Positions 17,387 to 25,957 of a stretch of 64,000 nucleotides of DNA are shown in pieces (the first letter of the stretch is position 1; each line of letters begins with the position of its first letter). Position numbers and translations under genes: made by a program. The stretch is from assembly GCF_000720135.1 (NCBI RefSeq), contig NZ_JOIU01000007.1, forward strand, positions 1-64,000. The letters are read 5' to 3'. This DNA comes from Streptomyces sp. NRRL S-1022 (lineage in GTDB: Bacteria; Actinomycetota; Actinomycetes; Streptomycetales; Streptomycetaceae). A model generated the notes under the pieces. That model was given only the letters and a program-made list of their open reading frames with translations, made no database searches and was not told where the DNA came from.

Positions 17387-17596
17387 TCAGGCGTCGGCCT
17401 GCAGGCTCATCGGCCCGTAGATCTCGGTGGTCTCCTCGAACAGCCGCACCTGGTCGGCCCCGCCCTCCAGCAGCGCCTTCCAGTGTTCGCCGATCCAGGA
17501 CTCGGCGTCGCCCTGGGTGGTGAACTCCTCGGGCTGCACGGCCGGCTGGACCTCCGTCCCGTCGGCCTTCTCGAACCGCCACGTCCATGCCGTCAT
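17387..17596 (-). CDS. Small conserved hypothetical protein
   Basis: This 69-residue acidic soluble protein starts MTAWTWRFEKADGTEV and ends GPMSLQADA. It has no known domain. The compact alpha/beta-like sequence, strong coding bias and AAGGAGG-like site upstream of the ATG (17597-17606 region) support it. It is convergent with the protease gene and divergent from the CobU fusion gene. I believe similar proteins occur at this position in other Streptomyces, but I cannot verify that here. Confidence 0.8.
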   Translation of the reverse strand: MTAWTWRFEKADGTEVQPAVQPEEFTTQGDAESWIGEHWKALLEGGADQVRLFEETTEIYGPMSLQADA

Positions 17597-17675
17597 GTGG
17601 GCCTCCTTTGATCCGACACCTGCCGAGAGCCTAGCCGGAAGCGCAAGACCTGCTCAGAGAGGTGAAAATCGTTCC

Positions 17676-18878
17676 GTGGACATCACTCTGCTCGGTACCG
17701 GCGCCCCCGCGGGACTGCCTCGCCCCGACTGTTCCTGTGCCGCCTGTGCGACCGCGCTCGGGCCGGACGCGCGGGCCGCGACCGCGGTGCTGGTGGACGG
17801 CGCGCTGCTGCTCGACCTGACACCGGGTGCGGCCTTCGCGGCGGCGCGCGCCGGGCATTCGCTGGGCGGGCTGCGGCAGGTGCTGCTGTCGCACCCGCAC
17901 GACGGTCCCGCGGTGGAGGTGCCGGCCGGGCTGCCGCAGCCCGGCCGGGTGCCGGACGGGCGGGAGTTGGCGCTGCTGACGGGGCATCGGGTGCGGGCGG
18001 TGGCGATGGACGCCGGCGGCACCGGCTACGCGGTGACCGGGCCGGACGGGCAGCGGCTGCTGTACCTGCCGCCGGGCGGGGCGCCGGCCGGTCTGGAGGA
18101 GGCGACGGCGGAGTCGTACGACATGCTCCTGGCGGACGTCGTCGGGCGGCCCGACGCGCTCGCCCGGCTCCGCGCGGTGGGCTCGGTCGGCCCGACGACG
18201 GACGTGCTCGCGGTCCACCTGGACCACGACGTGCCGCCCGGCGCGGAGTTGCGGCGCCGGCTCGCGGCGGCCGGGGCGCGGGCGGTGCCGGACGGGACGA
18301 CGCTGGTGGTCGGGGCGTACGAGGAGGTGCCGGACGTGCCGCGGCGGACGCTGGTGCTGGGCGGGGCGCGCTCGGGCAAGTCGGTGGAGGCGGAACGGCG
18401 GCTGGAGACCTTCCCGGACGTGCTGTACGTGGCCACGGGCGGCACGCGGGGCGGGGACACCGAGTGGACGGCGCGGGTGGCCGCGCACCGGGAGCGGCGG
18501 CCGGGGTCGTGGCGCACGACGGAGACGACGGACCTGGTGCCGCTGCTGGCCGAGGACGGGCCGCCGCTGCTGATCGACTGTCTGTCGCTGTGGCTGACCG
18601 ATGTGATGGACTCCGTCGGGGCGTGGGACGACGCGGAGTGGGCGGGCGGTGGCGAGAAGGAGCTGCGGGAGCGGGTGCGGGAGCTGGCGGCCGCGGTGCG
18701 TACGACGCGGCGGACGGTGGTGGCGGTGTCCAACGAGGTCGGCTCCGGGATCGTCCCCGCGACGGCGTCCGGGCGGCGGTACCGGGACGAACTGGGGCGG
18801 CTGAACGCGGCGTTCGGGGCGGAGTGCGAGCAGGTGCTGCTGGTCGTCGCCGGGCAGGCGCTGGTGCTCAGGGGGTGA
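17676..18878 (+). CDS. cobU: Fusion of a PhnP-like metallo-beta-lactamase-fold domain and CobU (adenosylcobinamide kinase/guanylyltransferase)
   Basis: The C-terminal half (residues ~224-400) is CobU, which phosphorylates adenosylcobinamide and transfers GMP to it in cobalamin nucleotide-loop assembly. The Walker A loop GGARSGKS is at 229-236 and the guanylylation/His region follows. The N-terminal ~215 residues resemble a metallo-beta-lactamase fold of the PhnP type: LLGTGAPAG, then a Cys cluster PDCSCAAC (Cys19, 21, 24). The usual HxHxDH metal motif is reduced to SHPHDG, so hydrolase activity is doubtful. GTG at 17676 is chosen because AGAGGTGAA precedes it. cobT and cobS follow at 20.0 and 25.0 kb. 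The 3' end overlaps the convergent methyltransferase gene by 11 bp. Confidence 0.9.
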   Translation: MDITLLGTGAPAGLPRPDCSCAACATALGPDARAATAVLVDGALLLDLTPGAAFAAARAGHSLGGLRQVLLSHPHDGPAVEVPAGLPQPGRVPDGRELALLTGHRVRAVAMDAGGTGYAVTGPDGQRLLYLPPGGAPAGLEEATAESYDMLLADVVGRPDALARLRAVGSVGPTTDVLAVHLDHDVPPGAELRRRLAAAGARAVPDGTTLVVGAYEEVPDVPRRTLVLGGARSGKSVEAERRLETFPDVLYVATGGTRGGDTEWTARVAAHRERRPGSWRTTETTDLVPLLAEDGPPLLIDCLSLWLTDVMDSVGAWDDAEWAGGGEKELRERVRELAAAVRTTRRTVVAVSNEVGSGIVPATASGRRYRDELGRLNAAFGAECEQVLLVVAGQALVLRG

Positions 18879-19854
18879 GCCGCTTCTGCGCCACGATGCG
18901 GTAGGCGTTGGAGAAGCGGGTGCGGCGCGCGAGGGGGGCCAGGACGTGGTCCACTGCCGCGGCCACGTCCAGGAGGGGGCTCGCCGCGAGTTGGAGCAGG
19001 GGGTGGGCGGGGGCCAGGGAGAGGGCGACGGCGGCCGCGAGGTCGAGGGGCACGTGCGGATCCCTGCGGTCCGTCACCAGGATCGTGCAGCCCTGGGTCT
19101 CCAGTTCCGCGCGCAGGTTGGCCGGGGGCGGCAGGTGCAGGTGGCGCGGCTGGCCGTAGGGGAACCAGCGGCTGCCGAGGAGCGCGGCGAAGAGGCAGCG
19201 GGGGTCGGGGACCTCGACGACCAGGTGGCCGCCGGGCCGCAGCACGGTGAGCGCGGCGCGGAGTTCGGCGCGCGGGTCGGGCGCGTGCTCCAGGTGGTGG
19301 AACAGGGTGACCACGTCGTAGCGGGCGCGCAGCCGCGCCGCCATGCCCGGCGTCGCCAGGTAGCCCTGGTGCGCCTCCTCCACCCGCCCTTCGCGCAGCG
19401 CCTGCTCCACCCGTTCCGTCGGGTCGAGCCCGTCGAAGCTGGTGTAGGGGAAGAACTCCTTCGCCGCCTCGGGAAAGCGGCCGTATCCGGTGCCGACGTC
19501 CAGCCAGCTCTCCGGCTCGCGCAGCGCCGACAGGCGCCAGGCGGCGGTGCGGTGCCGGCGGCGCACCGCGCGCGGGGAGAGGACGCGGGCGGTCAGCTCG
19601 TCGAGGTGCCGGTCGTAGAAGTCCCGGTGGTAGAAGGCGATTCCCTCCGCGCTGAGCCGGGGGTTCTGGAAGACGTGGCCGCAGTCCCGGCACCGGTCGA
19701 GGGCGAACGTGCCCGGCCGCTGGCGCAGCGGGTCGGGCGCGCGCACCCGGGTGCGCAGGCGGCGGGAGCCGCACCAGGGGCAGTCCTCGCGGCGCGGCTC
19801 CTGGAAGGGGTCGAAGGGGGTGATGGTCTGCGGGGTGAGGGACGAGGTCGGCAT
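18868..19854 (-). CDS. Class I SAM-dependent methyltransferase with N-terminal zinc-ribbon-like segment
   Basis: This 328-residue protein begins with a Cys-rich segment (CPWCGSRRL and CRDCGHVFQNPRLS, residues ~21-67) that probably binds zinc. A methyltransferase domain follows, with SAM motif I WLDVGTGYGRFPEAA and the later motif DVVTLFHHLEHAPDP. This layout is common in methyltransferases of sugar or natural-product pathways (Methyltransf_23 type). The substrate is unknown. ATG at 19854 (MPTSSLTPQ) is chosen because AGGGAG lies about seven bases upstream; an ATG seven codons earlier lacks such a site. It is located between cobU and cobT on the opposite strand, but there is no evidence of a role in cobalamin synthesis. 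Confidence 0.85.
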   Translation of the reverse strand: MPTSSLTPQTITPFDPFQEPRREDCPWCGSRRLRTRVRAPDPLRQRPGTFALDRCRDCGHVFQNPRLSAEGIAFYHRDFYDRHLDELTARVLSPRAVRRRHRTAAWRLSALREPESWLDVGTGYGRFPEAAKEFFPYTSFDGLDPTERVEQALREGRVEEAHQGYLATPGMAARLRARYDVVTLFHHLEHAPDPRAELRAALTVLRPGGHLVVEVPDPRCLFAALLGSRWFPYGQPRHLHLPPPANLRAELETQGCTILVTDRRDPHVPLDLAAAVALSLAPAHPLLQLAASPLLDVAAAVDHVLAPLARRTRFSNAYRIVAQKRLTP

Positions 19855-19974
19855 GGGCGGCTCCCTGTGCGACATTCCGCGGCAAACCGGAACGTATGGG
19901 ATACCGATCCGAGGTGCAAAGACGTCGCGGGGGTGTGGTGGCGATGTGGCGCGGGAGCCGTCGTTCGCTGGCGG

Positions 19975-19980
19975 TACTGT
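19975..19980 (+). promoter_or_regulatory. Candidate -10 box for a leaderless cobT transcript
   Basis: TACTGT ends seven bases before the cobT ATG and there is no ribosome-binding site between them. A matching -35 is not obvious. Confidence 0.4.
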
Positions 19981-19987
19981 TCGGCGA

Positions 19988-21097
19988 ATGAGCAGCCTTA
20001 ATCTGGACGACTTCACCGATCTGATCGAGCGCCCGGACGGGGGCGTTCGCCGGGACGCCGAGGCCCTGCGGGAGCGCCGGATCGTGCCGCCGGGAGCGCT
20101 GGGCCGCCTGGACGAGCTGGGCGAATGGCTGGCGGCCGCGCGGGGCACCGTACCGGTACGACCGGTCGAACGGCCGCGGGTGGTGCTGTTCGCCGGTGAC
20201 CACGGCGTCGCCGAGCTGGGCGTGTCGGCACGGCCCGCGGGCGGTGCGGAGCAGCTGGTGCGGGCGGTGCTGGAGGGCGCCGGCCCGGTGTCCGTGCTCG
20301 CGCGCCGGCTGGAGGTGCCGGTACGGGTCGTGGACATGGCGCTGGACTGCGAACCGGACGCCTTCCCGAAGGACGTGACCCGGTACCGGGTGCGGCGGGG
20401 CAGCGGCCGTATCGACATCGAGGACGCGCTCACCCTGGACGAGGCCGAGGCCGCCCTGCTGGCGGGCGTCGCGGTCGCCGACGAGGAGGCCGACTCGGGG
20501 ACCGACCTGGTGGTGCTCGGCGATGTCAGCGTGGGCGGGACCACCCCGGCGGCGGTGCTGATCGCCGCGCTGTGCGGCACCGACGCGTCCGTGGTGACCG
20601 GGCGGGGCGGAGTCGCGATCGACGACCTGGCGTGGATGCGCAAGTGCGCGGCGATCCGGGACGCGCTGCGGCGGGCCAGGCCGGTGCTCGGGGACCAGCT
20701 CCAGCTGCTGGCGACGGTGGGCGGGGCGGACCTCGCGGCGATGACCGGGTTCCTGCTCCAGTGCGCGGTACGGAAGCTGCCGGTGATCCTCGACGGGGTC
20801 GTGGCCGCCGCGTGCGCGCTGGTCGCCCAGCGGGTCGCGTTCCGGGCGCCGGACTGGTGGCTGGCGGGGCACGACAGCGGGGAGCCGGGGCAGGCCAAGG
20901 CGCTGGACCGGATGGCCCTCGAACCGCTGCTGGAGCAGGGGGTGCGGGTCGGCGAGGGGGTCGGCGCGCTGCTGGCCCTGCCGCTGGTCCGGGCCGCGGC
21001 CGCCCTGGCCGCGGAACTGCCGGAAAACCCGGCCACGGAGGAGCCGCCGGCCACCGGGGAGACCCCGGGTGCCGGGGAAGCGCCGGAAGCGGAGTAG
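19988..21097 (+). CDS. cobT: Nicotinate-nucleotide--dimethylbenzimidazole phosphoribosyltransferase
   Basis: CobT activates the lower ligand dimethylbenzimidazole by forming alpha-ribazole phosphate from nicotinate mononucleotide. It is a cytoplasmic enzyme of the nucleotide-loop pathway. The 369-residue product shows the family blocks: LGRLDELGEWLAAARG near the N-terminus, VVLFAGDHGVAELGVS, DLVVLGDVSVGGTTPAAVL, the central VTGRGGV and ILDGVVAAACALVA. The last ~25 residues are a Glu/Ala/Pro low-complexity tail, and copies of its coding sequence continue beyond the stop as tandem repeats. The pathway neighbours are the cobU fusion upstream and cobS downstream. Confidence 0.95.
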   Translation: MSSLNLDDFTDLIERPDGGVRRDAEALRERRIVPPGALGRLDELGEWLAAARGTVPVRPVERPRVVLFAGDHGVAELGVSARPAGGAEQLVRAVLEGAGPVSVLARRLEVPVRVVDMALDCEPDAFPKDVTRYRVRRGSGRIDIEDALTLDEAEAALLAGVAVADEEADSGTDLVVLGDVSVGGTTPAAVLIAALCGTDASVVTGRGGVAIDDLAWMRKCAAIRDALRRARPVLGDQLQLLATVGGADLAAMTGFLLQCAVRKLPVILDGVVAAACALVAQRVAFRAPDWWLAGHDSGEPGQAKALDRMALEPLLEQGVRVGEGVGALLALPLVRAAAALAAELPENPATEEPPATGETPGAGEAPEAE

Positions 21098-21158
21098 GCG
21101 CAGGGCCGAGGAGGCGCCGGAGGCGGAGTAGGCGCAGGGCCGAGGAGGCGCCGGAGGC
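21091..21158. repeat. 34-bp tandem duplication at the cobT 3' end
   Basis: 21091-21124 and 21125-21158 are identical 34-bp units, the first of which includes the cobT stop codon. Parts of the unit recur at about 21310-21350. The period is not a multiple of three, so this is not an in-frame coding repeat. Confidence 0.9.
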
Positions 21159-21200
21159 GAAGTAGGGGGTCGCGGCCGGTCCGGCACCGCCGGGCCACGC

Positions 21201-21280
21201 CGTCCCGGCCGCACTCCGTCCCGGCCGCACTCCGTCCCGGCCGCACTCCGTCCCGGCCGCACTCCATCCCGGCCGCACTC
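21201..21280. repeat. 16-bp tandem repeat array, five units
   Basis: The unit CGTCCCGGCCGCACTC occurs five times head to tail (21201, 21217, 21233, 21249 and 21265). The fifth copy has one substitution (CATCCC), and a sixth, diverging copy starts at 21281. There are no spacers, so this is a minisatellite and not a CRISPR array. Confidence 0.95.
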
Positions 21281-21582
21281 CGTCCCGGCGGAGACGAGTG
21301 ACCCGGGGTCGAGGAGGCGCCGGTCGAGGAGGCGCCGGAGGCGAAGTAGGCGGTTGCGGCCAGGCCGGCACCGCCGGGCCACGCCGTCCCGGCCCCGCGC
21401 CGTACCGGCCGTACTCCATCCCCGCCATACGCCACCCCAGCCGCACTCCACCCCGGCCGTCCGCCGTCCCGGCGGAGACGAGTGACCCGGGGGAAGCAGC
21501 CGGCGGGGAAGGGGGTCCGGGGAAGCGGAAGGATGACGTCCGCGTCGGAGCGAAAAGCACGGTTCGCCACATCCGGTCCCCA

Positions 21583-21588
21583 TATGAT
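21583..21588 (+). promoter_or_regulatory. Candidate -10 box for a leaderless transcript
   Basis: TATGAT ends eight bases before the ATG at 21597, and no ribosome-binding site is present. A good -35 is not seen. Confidence 0.4.
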
Positions 21589-21596
21589 CCTGCCCC

Positions 21597-23402
21597 ATGG
21601 GAGATGCCGGAATTGCCGTGGAGCAGCGCGTGGAGGCGGCACGGACGGGTGAGCAGGCGCGGCGGTCCGCCGGGACGTCCCGGCGGGCCGCCGCCTTCGC
21701 CGTCTGGTACCTGCGGACCGTCGCCTTCATCAACTTCCTGAGCGCGGTGTGGGTCTCGCTCGGCCAGGACGTGCGCCGGCACAACCAGGACGACTTCTTC
21801 ACGCCGTACCTGCTGACGGCCGGCTTCGCCTCCGGGGTGTTCACCGCCTTCCTGGCGATCACCATGCGGCGCCGCAAGCGGGCCGCGTGGATCCTCAACC
21901 TGGTGATGAGCGGGCTCTTCCTGGCCCTGTTCGCGTTCGCCATGGCGTTCCCGGAGATCCGGCGGTACGCGCAGAACTGGATCTCCCTGGCGCTGACGGC
22001 CGCCTTCGTGGGCGCGCTGCTCGTCGGCCGGCGGGAGTTCTACGCCAAGGGCGACCGGTCCAACCCGCGGCTCGCGGCCACGGTGGCCGTCGGCGGCGGA
22101 CTGGTCGCGAGCCTGCTGGCAGGGCTGCTGGTGACGGTCACCAACCAGGCGCCGGACGCGGCCCGCTCGACGTTCCCGGAGCGCTGGCACTACGGCGCCC
22201 TGCGGCTGGTGTCCGTGGCCGCCGAGGAGTCCCACTTCCCGGGCATCGACCCGCCGAACTGGGCCAACGTGGCGGTCAACGTGCTCAGTACGGCCCTGGT
22301 CCTCGCCGTCCTCTACGCCGCCTTCCGGTCCCGGCGGGCCGTCGACCCGCTCACCGAGGACGACGAGAAGCGGCTGCGCGAGCTGCTGGAGCGGCACGGC
22401 GAGCGCGACTCGCTCGGCTACTTCGCGCTGCGCCGGGAGAAGAGCGTCGTATGGTCGCCGACCGGGAAGGCGGGCGTCGCCTACCGGGTGGTCGGCGGGG
22501 TGAGCCTGGCCTCCGGGGACCCGATCGGGGACCCCGAGGCGTGGCCGGGGGCGATCGCGCCGTGGCTCGCCCAGGCGCGGGCGCACGGCTGGATCCCGGC
22601 GGTGATGGGGGCGGGCGAGGAGGCCGGGACGGTCTACTCCCGGCACGGCCTGGACGCCCTCGAACTCGGCGACGAAGCGATCGTGGAGGTCGCCGAGTTC
22701 ACCCTGGAGGGCCGGGCGATGCGCACCGTCCGGCAGGCGTACAACCGGGTACGGCGGGCCGGGTACCGGGTGCGCATCCGGCGGCACGCGGACGTCCCGG
22801 CCGACGAGATGGCGTACCTCGTCGAGCGGGCCGACGACTGGCGGGACGGCGCCACCGAGCGCGGCTTCAGCATGGCCCTGGGCCGGCTCGGGGACCCCGG
22901 GGACGGCCGGTGCGTGATGCTGGAGTGCACGGACGCCGAGGGCCGGCTGCGGGCGCTGCTGTCCTTCGTGCCGTGGGGGCCGCACGGGCTGTCCCTCGAC
23001 CTGATGCGGCGGGGCCGGGACGCCGACGATTCCGCCAACGGGCTGATGGAGTTCATGGTCATCGAGCTGCTGCGGCGGGCCGGCGAGATCGGGATCACGC
23101 AGGTCTCACTGAACTTCGCGATGTTCCGGTCGGTCTTCGAACGTGGCGCGCGTCTCGGTGCCGGTCCGGTGCTGAGGCTGTGGCGGTCGCTGCTCAGCTT
23201 CTTCTCACGCTGGTGGCAGATCGAGTCGCTGTACCGCGCCAACGCGAAGTACCGGCCCATCTGGGAGCCGCGGTTCCTGCTCTTCGAGAAGAGCGCGGAC
23301 CTGCCGCGCATCGGCCTCGCCTCGGCCCGCGCGGAAGGCTTCCTGGAGGCGCCGGGACTGCCGAAGTGGCTGCACCGCAGGCACCTGGACACGCACCGAT
23401 GA
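21597..23402 (+). CDS. DUF2156 membrane protein (phosphatidylglycerol lysyltransferase-like domain)
   Basis: The 601-residue protein has a membrane-embedded N-terminal half with about six hydrophobic segments between residues 35 and 250. A cytoplasmic GNAT-like DUF2156 domain follows at about 260-580. That domain is shared with MprF and with the N-terminal part of actinobacterial LysX-type proteins, which transfer aminoacyl groups to lipids. Recognisable blocks include LGYFALRREKSVVWSP, GDPIGDPEAWPGAI and the late SLYRANAKYRPIWEPR motif. Aminoacyl-lipid synthesis is a family-based suggestion and the substrate is not known. A leaderless start is likely. It is next to two further membrane-protein genes. 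Confidence 0.88.
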   Translation: MGDAGIAVEQRVEAARTGEQARRSAGTSRRAAAFAVWYLRTVAFINFLSAVWVSLGQDVRRHNQDDFFTPYLLTAGFASGVFTAFLAITMRRRKRAAWILNLVMSGLFLALFAFAMAFPEIRRYAQNWISLALTAAFVGALLVGRREFYAKGDRSNPRLAATVAVGGGLVASLLAGLLVTVTNQAPDAARSTFPERWHYGALRLVSVAAEESHFPGIDPPNWANVAVNVLSTALVLAVLYAAFRSRRAVDPLTEDDEKRLRELLERHGERDSLGYFALRREKSVVWSPTGKAGVAYRVVGGVSLASGDPIGDPEAWPGAIAPWLAQARAHGWIPAVMGAGEEAGTVYSRHGLDALELGDEAIVEVAEFTLEGRAMRTVRQAYNRVRRAGYRVRIRRHADVPADEMAYLVERADDWRDGATERGFSMALGRLGDPGDGRCVMLECTDAEGRLRALLSFVPWGPHGLSLDLMRRGRDADDSANGLMEFMVIELLRRAGEIGITQVSLNFAMFRSVFERGARLGAGPVLRLWRSLLSFFSRWWQIESLYRANAKYRPIWEPRFLLFEKSADLPRIGLASARAEGFLEAPGLPKWLHRRHLDTHR

Positions 23403-23472
23403 GACTCGTTCGACGGGGGAACGCTCGATGGCAGGAACGCTTGACGGGGGAACGTTCGACGAGGGACGTGCC

Positions 23473-24207
23473 GTGAGGGCCCTGGCCCGCGGGGCCCGTG
23501 CCGAGTGGGGGCCGCTGTGCGCCGCCGCGCGCGAACCCCTGCGGAGACGGGGTCTGGCGGCCGTACCGATGACGGTCGCCGCGGTGGGCATGACGGCGTT
23601 CCTGCAGTACGTGCAGAACCAGCCGTGGGGCTATCAGCCGGTGCAGAACCTGGGTGCCGTACGGGCCGAGGACCCGCTGTGGCTGGCCCTGCTGCGCACC
23701 CCCCTGTCGATGTTCGTGCCCGCGCTCGACCTGCCGGTGTGGGGGGCGCTGGCCCAGATCCTGCTGGTGTTCGGGATCGCCGAGCTGTGCCTGGGCTGGG
23801 GGCGGGCGCTGACCATCGCCTACGTCGCCACGCTCGCCGGGACCCTGTACGCGCGGCTGGGCATCACCCTCGGCGGGCACGCCCCGTTCGGGCTGCCGTG
23901 GACCGACGCGCAGGTGGTGGACACCGGCCCGTCGGCGGCCGTGGTGGGGCTCGCGGTGTTCGTGGCCTGGCGGTACGGCGCCTACGCGACGGCGGGTGCG
24001 GTGACCCTGGCCATGGTCGTCGAGGTGCTGGTGAAGGAGAACCTGGCGGGCAAGGAGCACCTGGCCGCGCTGATGGCGGTGGGGCTGCTGTGCCTGCTGG
24101 CGGCGCTGCGGCACCAGCGGGCGGGGCGGCCGCACCGCCCCGGCCGTCACCTGTGGTCGGGCAGGCGCGCCGGACGCGGATCGGGTTTGCCGCCGATCCA
24201 GTCCTGA
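23473..24207 (+). CDS. Multi-pass membrane protein (rhomboid-like layout), function unknown
   Basis: This protein of about 244 residues has some six hydrophobic segments: AVPMTVAAVGMTAFLQYV, LARTPLSMFVPAL-type segments, IAELCLGWGRALTIAYVATL, and segments near the C-terminus. The fold resembles rhomboid-type proteins, but I do not see a convincing Ser-His dyad, so proteolysis is not claimed. GTG at 23473 has GAGGGA upstream. ATG at 23428 is in frame and would add 15 residues, but its upstream DNA contains a short local duplication. Its last 61 bp overlap the convergent gene at 24147-24911. Confidence 0.78.
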   Translation: MRALARGARAEWGPLCAAAREPLRRRGLAAVPMTVAAVGMTAFLQYVQNQPWGYQPVQNLGAVRAEDPLWLALLRTPLSMFVPALDLPVWGALAQILLVFGIAELCLGWGRALTIAYVATLAGTLYARLGITLGGHAPFGLPWTDAQVVDTGPSAAVVGLAVFVAWRYGAYATAGAVTLAMVVEVLVKENLAGKEHLAALMAVGLLCLLAALRHQRAGRPHRPGRHLWSGRRAGRGSGLPPIQS

Positions 24208-24911
24208 ACGGCGCGGCTCGGCCGGACCCAGCGGCGGTCGTGCCGGTAGGCGCGCAGCGCGGCCCTGGCGCGGGCACGGGGACGGCGGCCGTAGAAGCGG
24301 CGGGCCCACGGGGAGCCGGGGCGGGCGAGCCGGACCGCGCCGACCAGCGCGACCAGCGGCACGATCACCCCGAAGAGCGCGGTGCGGGCCTTGCCCTTGC
24401 CCAGGGCGATGAGCGAGAGGAGGAAGTTGCCGGAGACGGTGGCGAGGACGCCGCCGCGGTCCTGGAGCTCCTCCCGCGACAGGTCGTTGACGCCGAACGG
24501 GGAGAAGCCCCCGAGCAGCAGGCCGACGAGGGCGGCGGTCAGCACGACGACCTCGACGCTCTTGCGCCCCTCCTCGGTCCAGTAGACGTCGTCCAGGTGC
24601 AGGATCAGCGCGAACTCGTCCAGGACCAGGCCCGCGCCCATGCCGAACAGCACGGCGGAGACGATCCCGCCGGCGCCGTGCCGGTCGCTGGCGACCGCGC
24701 CGAAGCCGCCGACCAGGGTCAGCACGACCCCGGGCACGACGTGGTGGATGTGCAGCCCGCCCGCCCTGACGTTGCCGAACGGGCCCTTGCCGGCCCGGAT
24801 CAGCCGGGTGACGACCCGGGTGAGGACGAACGTCAGCACGAAGGCGGTGAGGGCGAGCAGCAGCGGGAGTTTGCCCGGCTCGACGATGTTGCGCACCCAC
24901 CAGTGCCCCAT
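24147..24911 (-). CDS. Integral membrane protein, function unknown
   Basis: This 254-residue protein has five or six membrane segments (for example LPLLLALTAFVLTFVLTRVV at the start) and a motif GGLHIHHVVPGVVL followed by LDEFALILHLDDVYW. The conserved His and Asp residues within membrane segments suggest metal or lipid chemistry, but no named reaction can be assigned. The basic C-terminal tail contains RRFYGRRPRARARAALRAYR. ATG at 24911 (MGHWWVRNIVEPG) is chosen as the first family-like start. It is convergent with the preceding gene and divergent from cobS. Confidence 0.82.
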   Translation of the reverse strand: MGHWWVRNIVEPGKLPLLLALTAFVLTFVLTRVVTRLIRAGKGPFGNVRAGGLHIHHVVPGVVLTLVGGFGAVASDRHGAGGIVSAVLFGMGAGLVLDEFALILHLDDVYWTEEGRKSVEVVVLTAALVGLLLGGFSPFGVNDLSREELQDRGGVLATVSGNFLLSLIALGKGKARTALFGVIVPLVALVGAVRLARPGSPWARRFYGRRPRARARAALRAYRHDRRWVRPSRAVQDWIGGKPDPRPARLPDHR

Positions 24912-24959
24912 GTGCGCACTGTATCCCCGGCACCCCTCGGGGGCCCTCCGGCCGCCGGG

Positions 24960-24965
24960 TACCCT
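24960..24965 (+). promoter_or_regulatory. Candidate -10 box for a leaderless cobS transcript
   Basis: TACCCT ends six bases before the GTG at 24972, and no ribosome-binding site separates them. Confidence 0.35.
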
Positions 24966-24971
24966 GCGCCG

Positions 24972-25733
24972 GTGCAGAAATCCTCCCCCCTGGACGGTCT
25001 CCGGTTCGCCTTCGGCACCCTCACCGTGCTGCCCGTCCGGGTGCACCGCTGGGACCGGGTGGCCGCGCGCGGGGGCATGCTGTCGGCCCCGGTGGCCGGG
25101 CTGGTCGTCGGCGGCTGCGCGGCCGGGCTCGGGGTGCTGCTGCTCCTGCTCGGCGCGGGCCCGCTGCTCGCCGCCGTCGCCTCGGTCGCCGTACCGGCCG
25201 TGCTGACCCGGGGCCTGCACCTGGACGGGCTCGCCGACACCGCCGACGGGCTGGGCAGCGGCAAGCCCGCCGAGGACGCGCTGCGGATCATGAAGCAGTC
25301 GGACATCGGGCCGTTCGGGGTGCTCACCCTCGTCCTGGTGCTGCTGGCCCAGGTCGCCGTACTGGCGCAGCTCTACGGCGACTCGTGGACCCGGGGGGCC
25401 GTGGCGGCCGTGGCCTCGGCGGTCACCGCCCGGCTGGCCCTCACCCTGGCCGCCCGCGCGGGGGTGCCGGCCGCCCGCCCGGAGGGGCTCGGGGCGGCGG
25501 TGGCCGGGGTGGTGCCGGGGGCCGTCGCCCTGGGGGCCGCCGCGGCGGTGGTGGCGCTGGCCGCGGTGGCGGGCCCGCGGGCCGCCGCGGCGGTGTCGGC
25601 GGGGGCCGGCGGGGCCGAGGTGCTGCTGCGGCTGTGCGTCCGCAGGTTCGGCGGGGTGACCGGGGACGTGTTCGGCGCGGTCGCCGAGACGGCCGCGACC
25701 GTCGCTCTCGTGGTGCTGGCCCTCGGCCGCTAG
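24972..25733 (+). CDS. cobS: Adenosylcobinamide-GDP ribazoletransferase (cobalamin synthase)
   Basis: CobS is an integral membrane enzyme that joins adenosylcobinamide-GDP to alpha-ribazole, the last assembly step of the cobalamin nucleotide loop. The 253-residue protein starts MQKSSPLDGLRFAFGTLTVL. It carries the family's acidic motif in RGLHLDGLADTADGLGSGK and the following MKQSDIGPFGVL. About six hydrophobic segments follow, with extreme Ala/Gly/Val content after residue 150. GTG at 24972 is the only start that fits the family N-terminus. Its partners cobU and cobT are upstream in this window but not in one operon with it. Confidence 0.94.
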   Translation: MQKSSPLDGLRFAFGTLTVLPVRVHRWDRVAARGGMLSAPVAGLVVGGCAAGLGVLLLLLGAGPLLAAVASVAVPAVLTRGLHLDGLADTADGLGSGKPAEDALRIMKQSDIGPFGVLTLVLVLLAQVAVLAQLYGDSWTRGAVAAVASAVTARLALTLAARAGVPAARPEGLGAAVAGVVPGAVALGAAAAVVALAAVAGPRAAAAVSAGAGGAEVLLRLCVRRFGGVTGDVFGAVAETAATVALVVLALGR

Positions 25734-25957
25734 CCGTTCCCGGCCCGGCACGTCCGTGTTCCGCCGCCCGTTCCGCCACCCGAGGGAATGAGCGGACGCA
25801 CCCACGCGCGTAGTCTCGTCCCGGGTGTTCGCCGACAGGGTGAAGGCCCCGGTTGCCACCTGTCCCCAGGCCTGGACCTAGGGTCGGCTCTCGGGCCCGG
25901 TCGACCCACCCCATTTCGGCCACTGCAACTTCACATCGGAAGCGAGATTTCACCACC

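Larger units (their letters stand above)
21098..21596. other. Repeat-rich intergenic region between cobT and the DUF2156 gene
   Basis: This 499-bp stretch has no credible gene. It contains the 34-bp duplication, the 16-bp array at 21201-21280 and a second, diverged copy of the whole block. The segment near 21182-21210 recurs about 184 bp later (21366-21394), and the segment at 21282-21307 recurs at about 21466-21491. The long minus-strand frames that cross it are repeat translations with no family resemblance. Confidence 0.8.

Noticed and set aside
21201..21290. 16-bp repeat array as a CRISPR
   Set aside because: Units are directly adjacent with no unique spacers and no cas genes are nearby.
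18026..21943. Very long minus-strand open frames (1305, 924 and 819 codons) across cobU-cobT and the repeat region
   Set aside because: They are antisense to well-supported genes, and their sequence in the repeats is low-complexity Gly/Arg/Ala. High GC removes stop codons by chance.
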